Of a stretch of 6,157 nucleotides of DNA, positions 6,033 to 6,157 are shown piece after piece; position 1 is the first letter of the stretch; each line of letters starts with the position of its first letter. Source of the DNA: Lachnospiraceae bacterium (GTDB lineage: Bacteria; Bacillota; Clostridia; Lachnospirales; Lachnospiraceae); contig VSNE01000168.1 of the NCBI GenBank assembly GCA_009774155.1, forward strand, positions 1-6,157, given 5' to 3'. The position numbers and the translations under genes were made by a program. Under the pieces are notes generated by a model. That model was given only the letters and a program-made list of their open reading frames with translations, ran no database searches and was not told the DNA's origin.

Positions 6033-6157
6033 ATGGCATTATCAGTAAAGCTTGAGCGCTTTGAGGGCCCTTTGGACCTTCTGCTCCATTTAATTGACAT
6101 CAATAAATTTAATATATTTGATATTCCGATCGTGGAGATTACGGCGCAGTATATGGA
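6033..6157 (+). CDS. scpA: Segregation and condensation protein A (5' part, cut by window end)
   Basis: The first 41 codons are present and the gene runs off the window. The protein starts MALSVKLERFEGPLDLLLHL and continues IDINKFNIFDIPIVEITAQYM. This is the conserved N-terminus of ScpA, the kleisin subunit that joins the Smc heads and ScpB in the bacterial condensin complex; the FEGPLDLLLHLI block is the family hallmark. The ATG is only 3 nt after the phosphoesterase stop codon. AAGGA at 6013-6017 is rather far upstream, so translational coupling to the preceding gene is likely. scpB would be expected next, outside the window. Confidence 0.95.
   Translation, partial: MALSVKLERFEGPLDLLLHLIDINKFNIFDIPIVEITAQYM

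Overview
The window reads as a stretch of ordinary chromosome from a low-to-medium G+C Gram-positive anaerobe, most likely a member of the Clostridia and probably Lachnospiraceae. The pointers are a 58-residue Firmicutes-type S21, strong purine-rich Shine-Dalgarno sites, a YuiD-like divergent PAP2 protein, a secreted CotH-family protein, and a dacA-like gene leading through a phosphoesterase gene into scpA. The family-level placement is inference from protein style and gene content, not from a database match. All seven genes lie on the + strand. I see no mobile element, CRISPR array, tRNA or rRNA.

Region 1 (1-420) is rpsU with its control elements: a textbook sigma-A promoter (TTGACA, 17 bp, TATAAT), a leader of about 70 nt with a possible hairpin and two purine-rich tracts, a 58-codon gene, and a long perfect hairpin with a weak T-run downstream. 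Region 2 (475-2260) holds a YuiD-like divergent PAP2 membrane protein and a sodium/amino-acid symporter of the glutamate-transporter fold. Between them is a perfect 16-bp palindrome that looks like an intrinsic terminator only when read on the - strand. The symporter gene ends in tandem stop codons followed by a strong intrinsic terminator. Region 3 (2261-3909) is a GTG-started secreted or membrane-anchored CotH-family protein whose ribosome binding site begins two bases after that terminator's T-run. Region 4 (3961-6157) is a tight cluster: a D-Ala-D-Ala carboxypeptidase that appears to start at a CTG codon, a YkuE-type metallophosphoesterase, and the first 41 codons of scpA (cut by the window edge).

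Functionally the window mixes translation (S21), amino-acid uptake, cell-envelope work (carboxypeptidase, CotH-like protein, PAP2-like protein) and chromosome segregation (ScpA). I do not find a clearly new multi-gene system. The observations most worth following are the CTG start of the carboxypeptidase gene, the loss of the substrate-carboxylate arginine in the symporter (suggesting a neutral substrate), the unknown target of the secreted CotH-like protein and how its gene is transcribed past the terminator, and the strand-asymmetric palindrome between the second and third genes.
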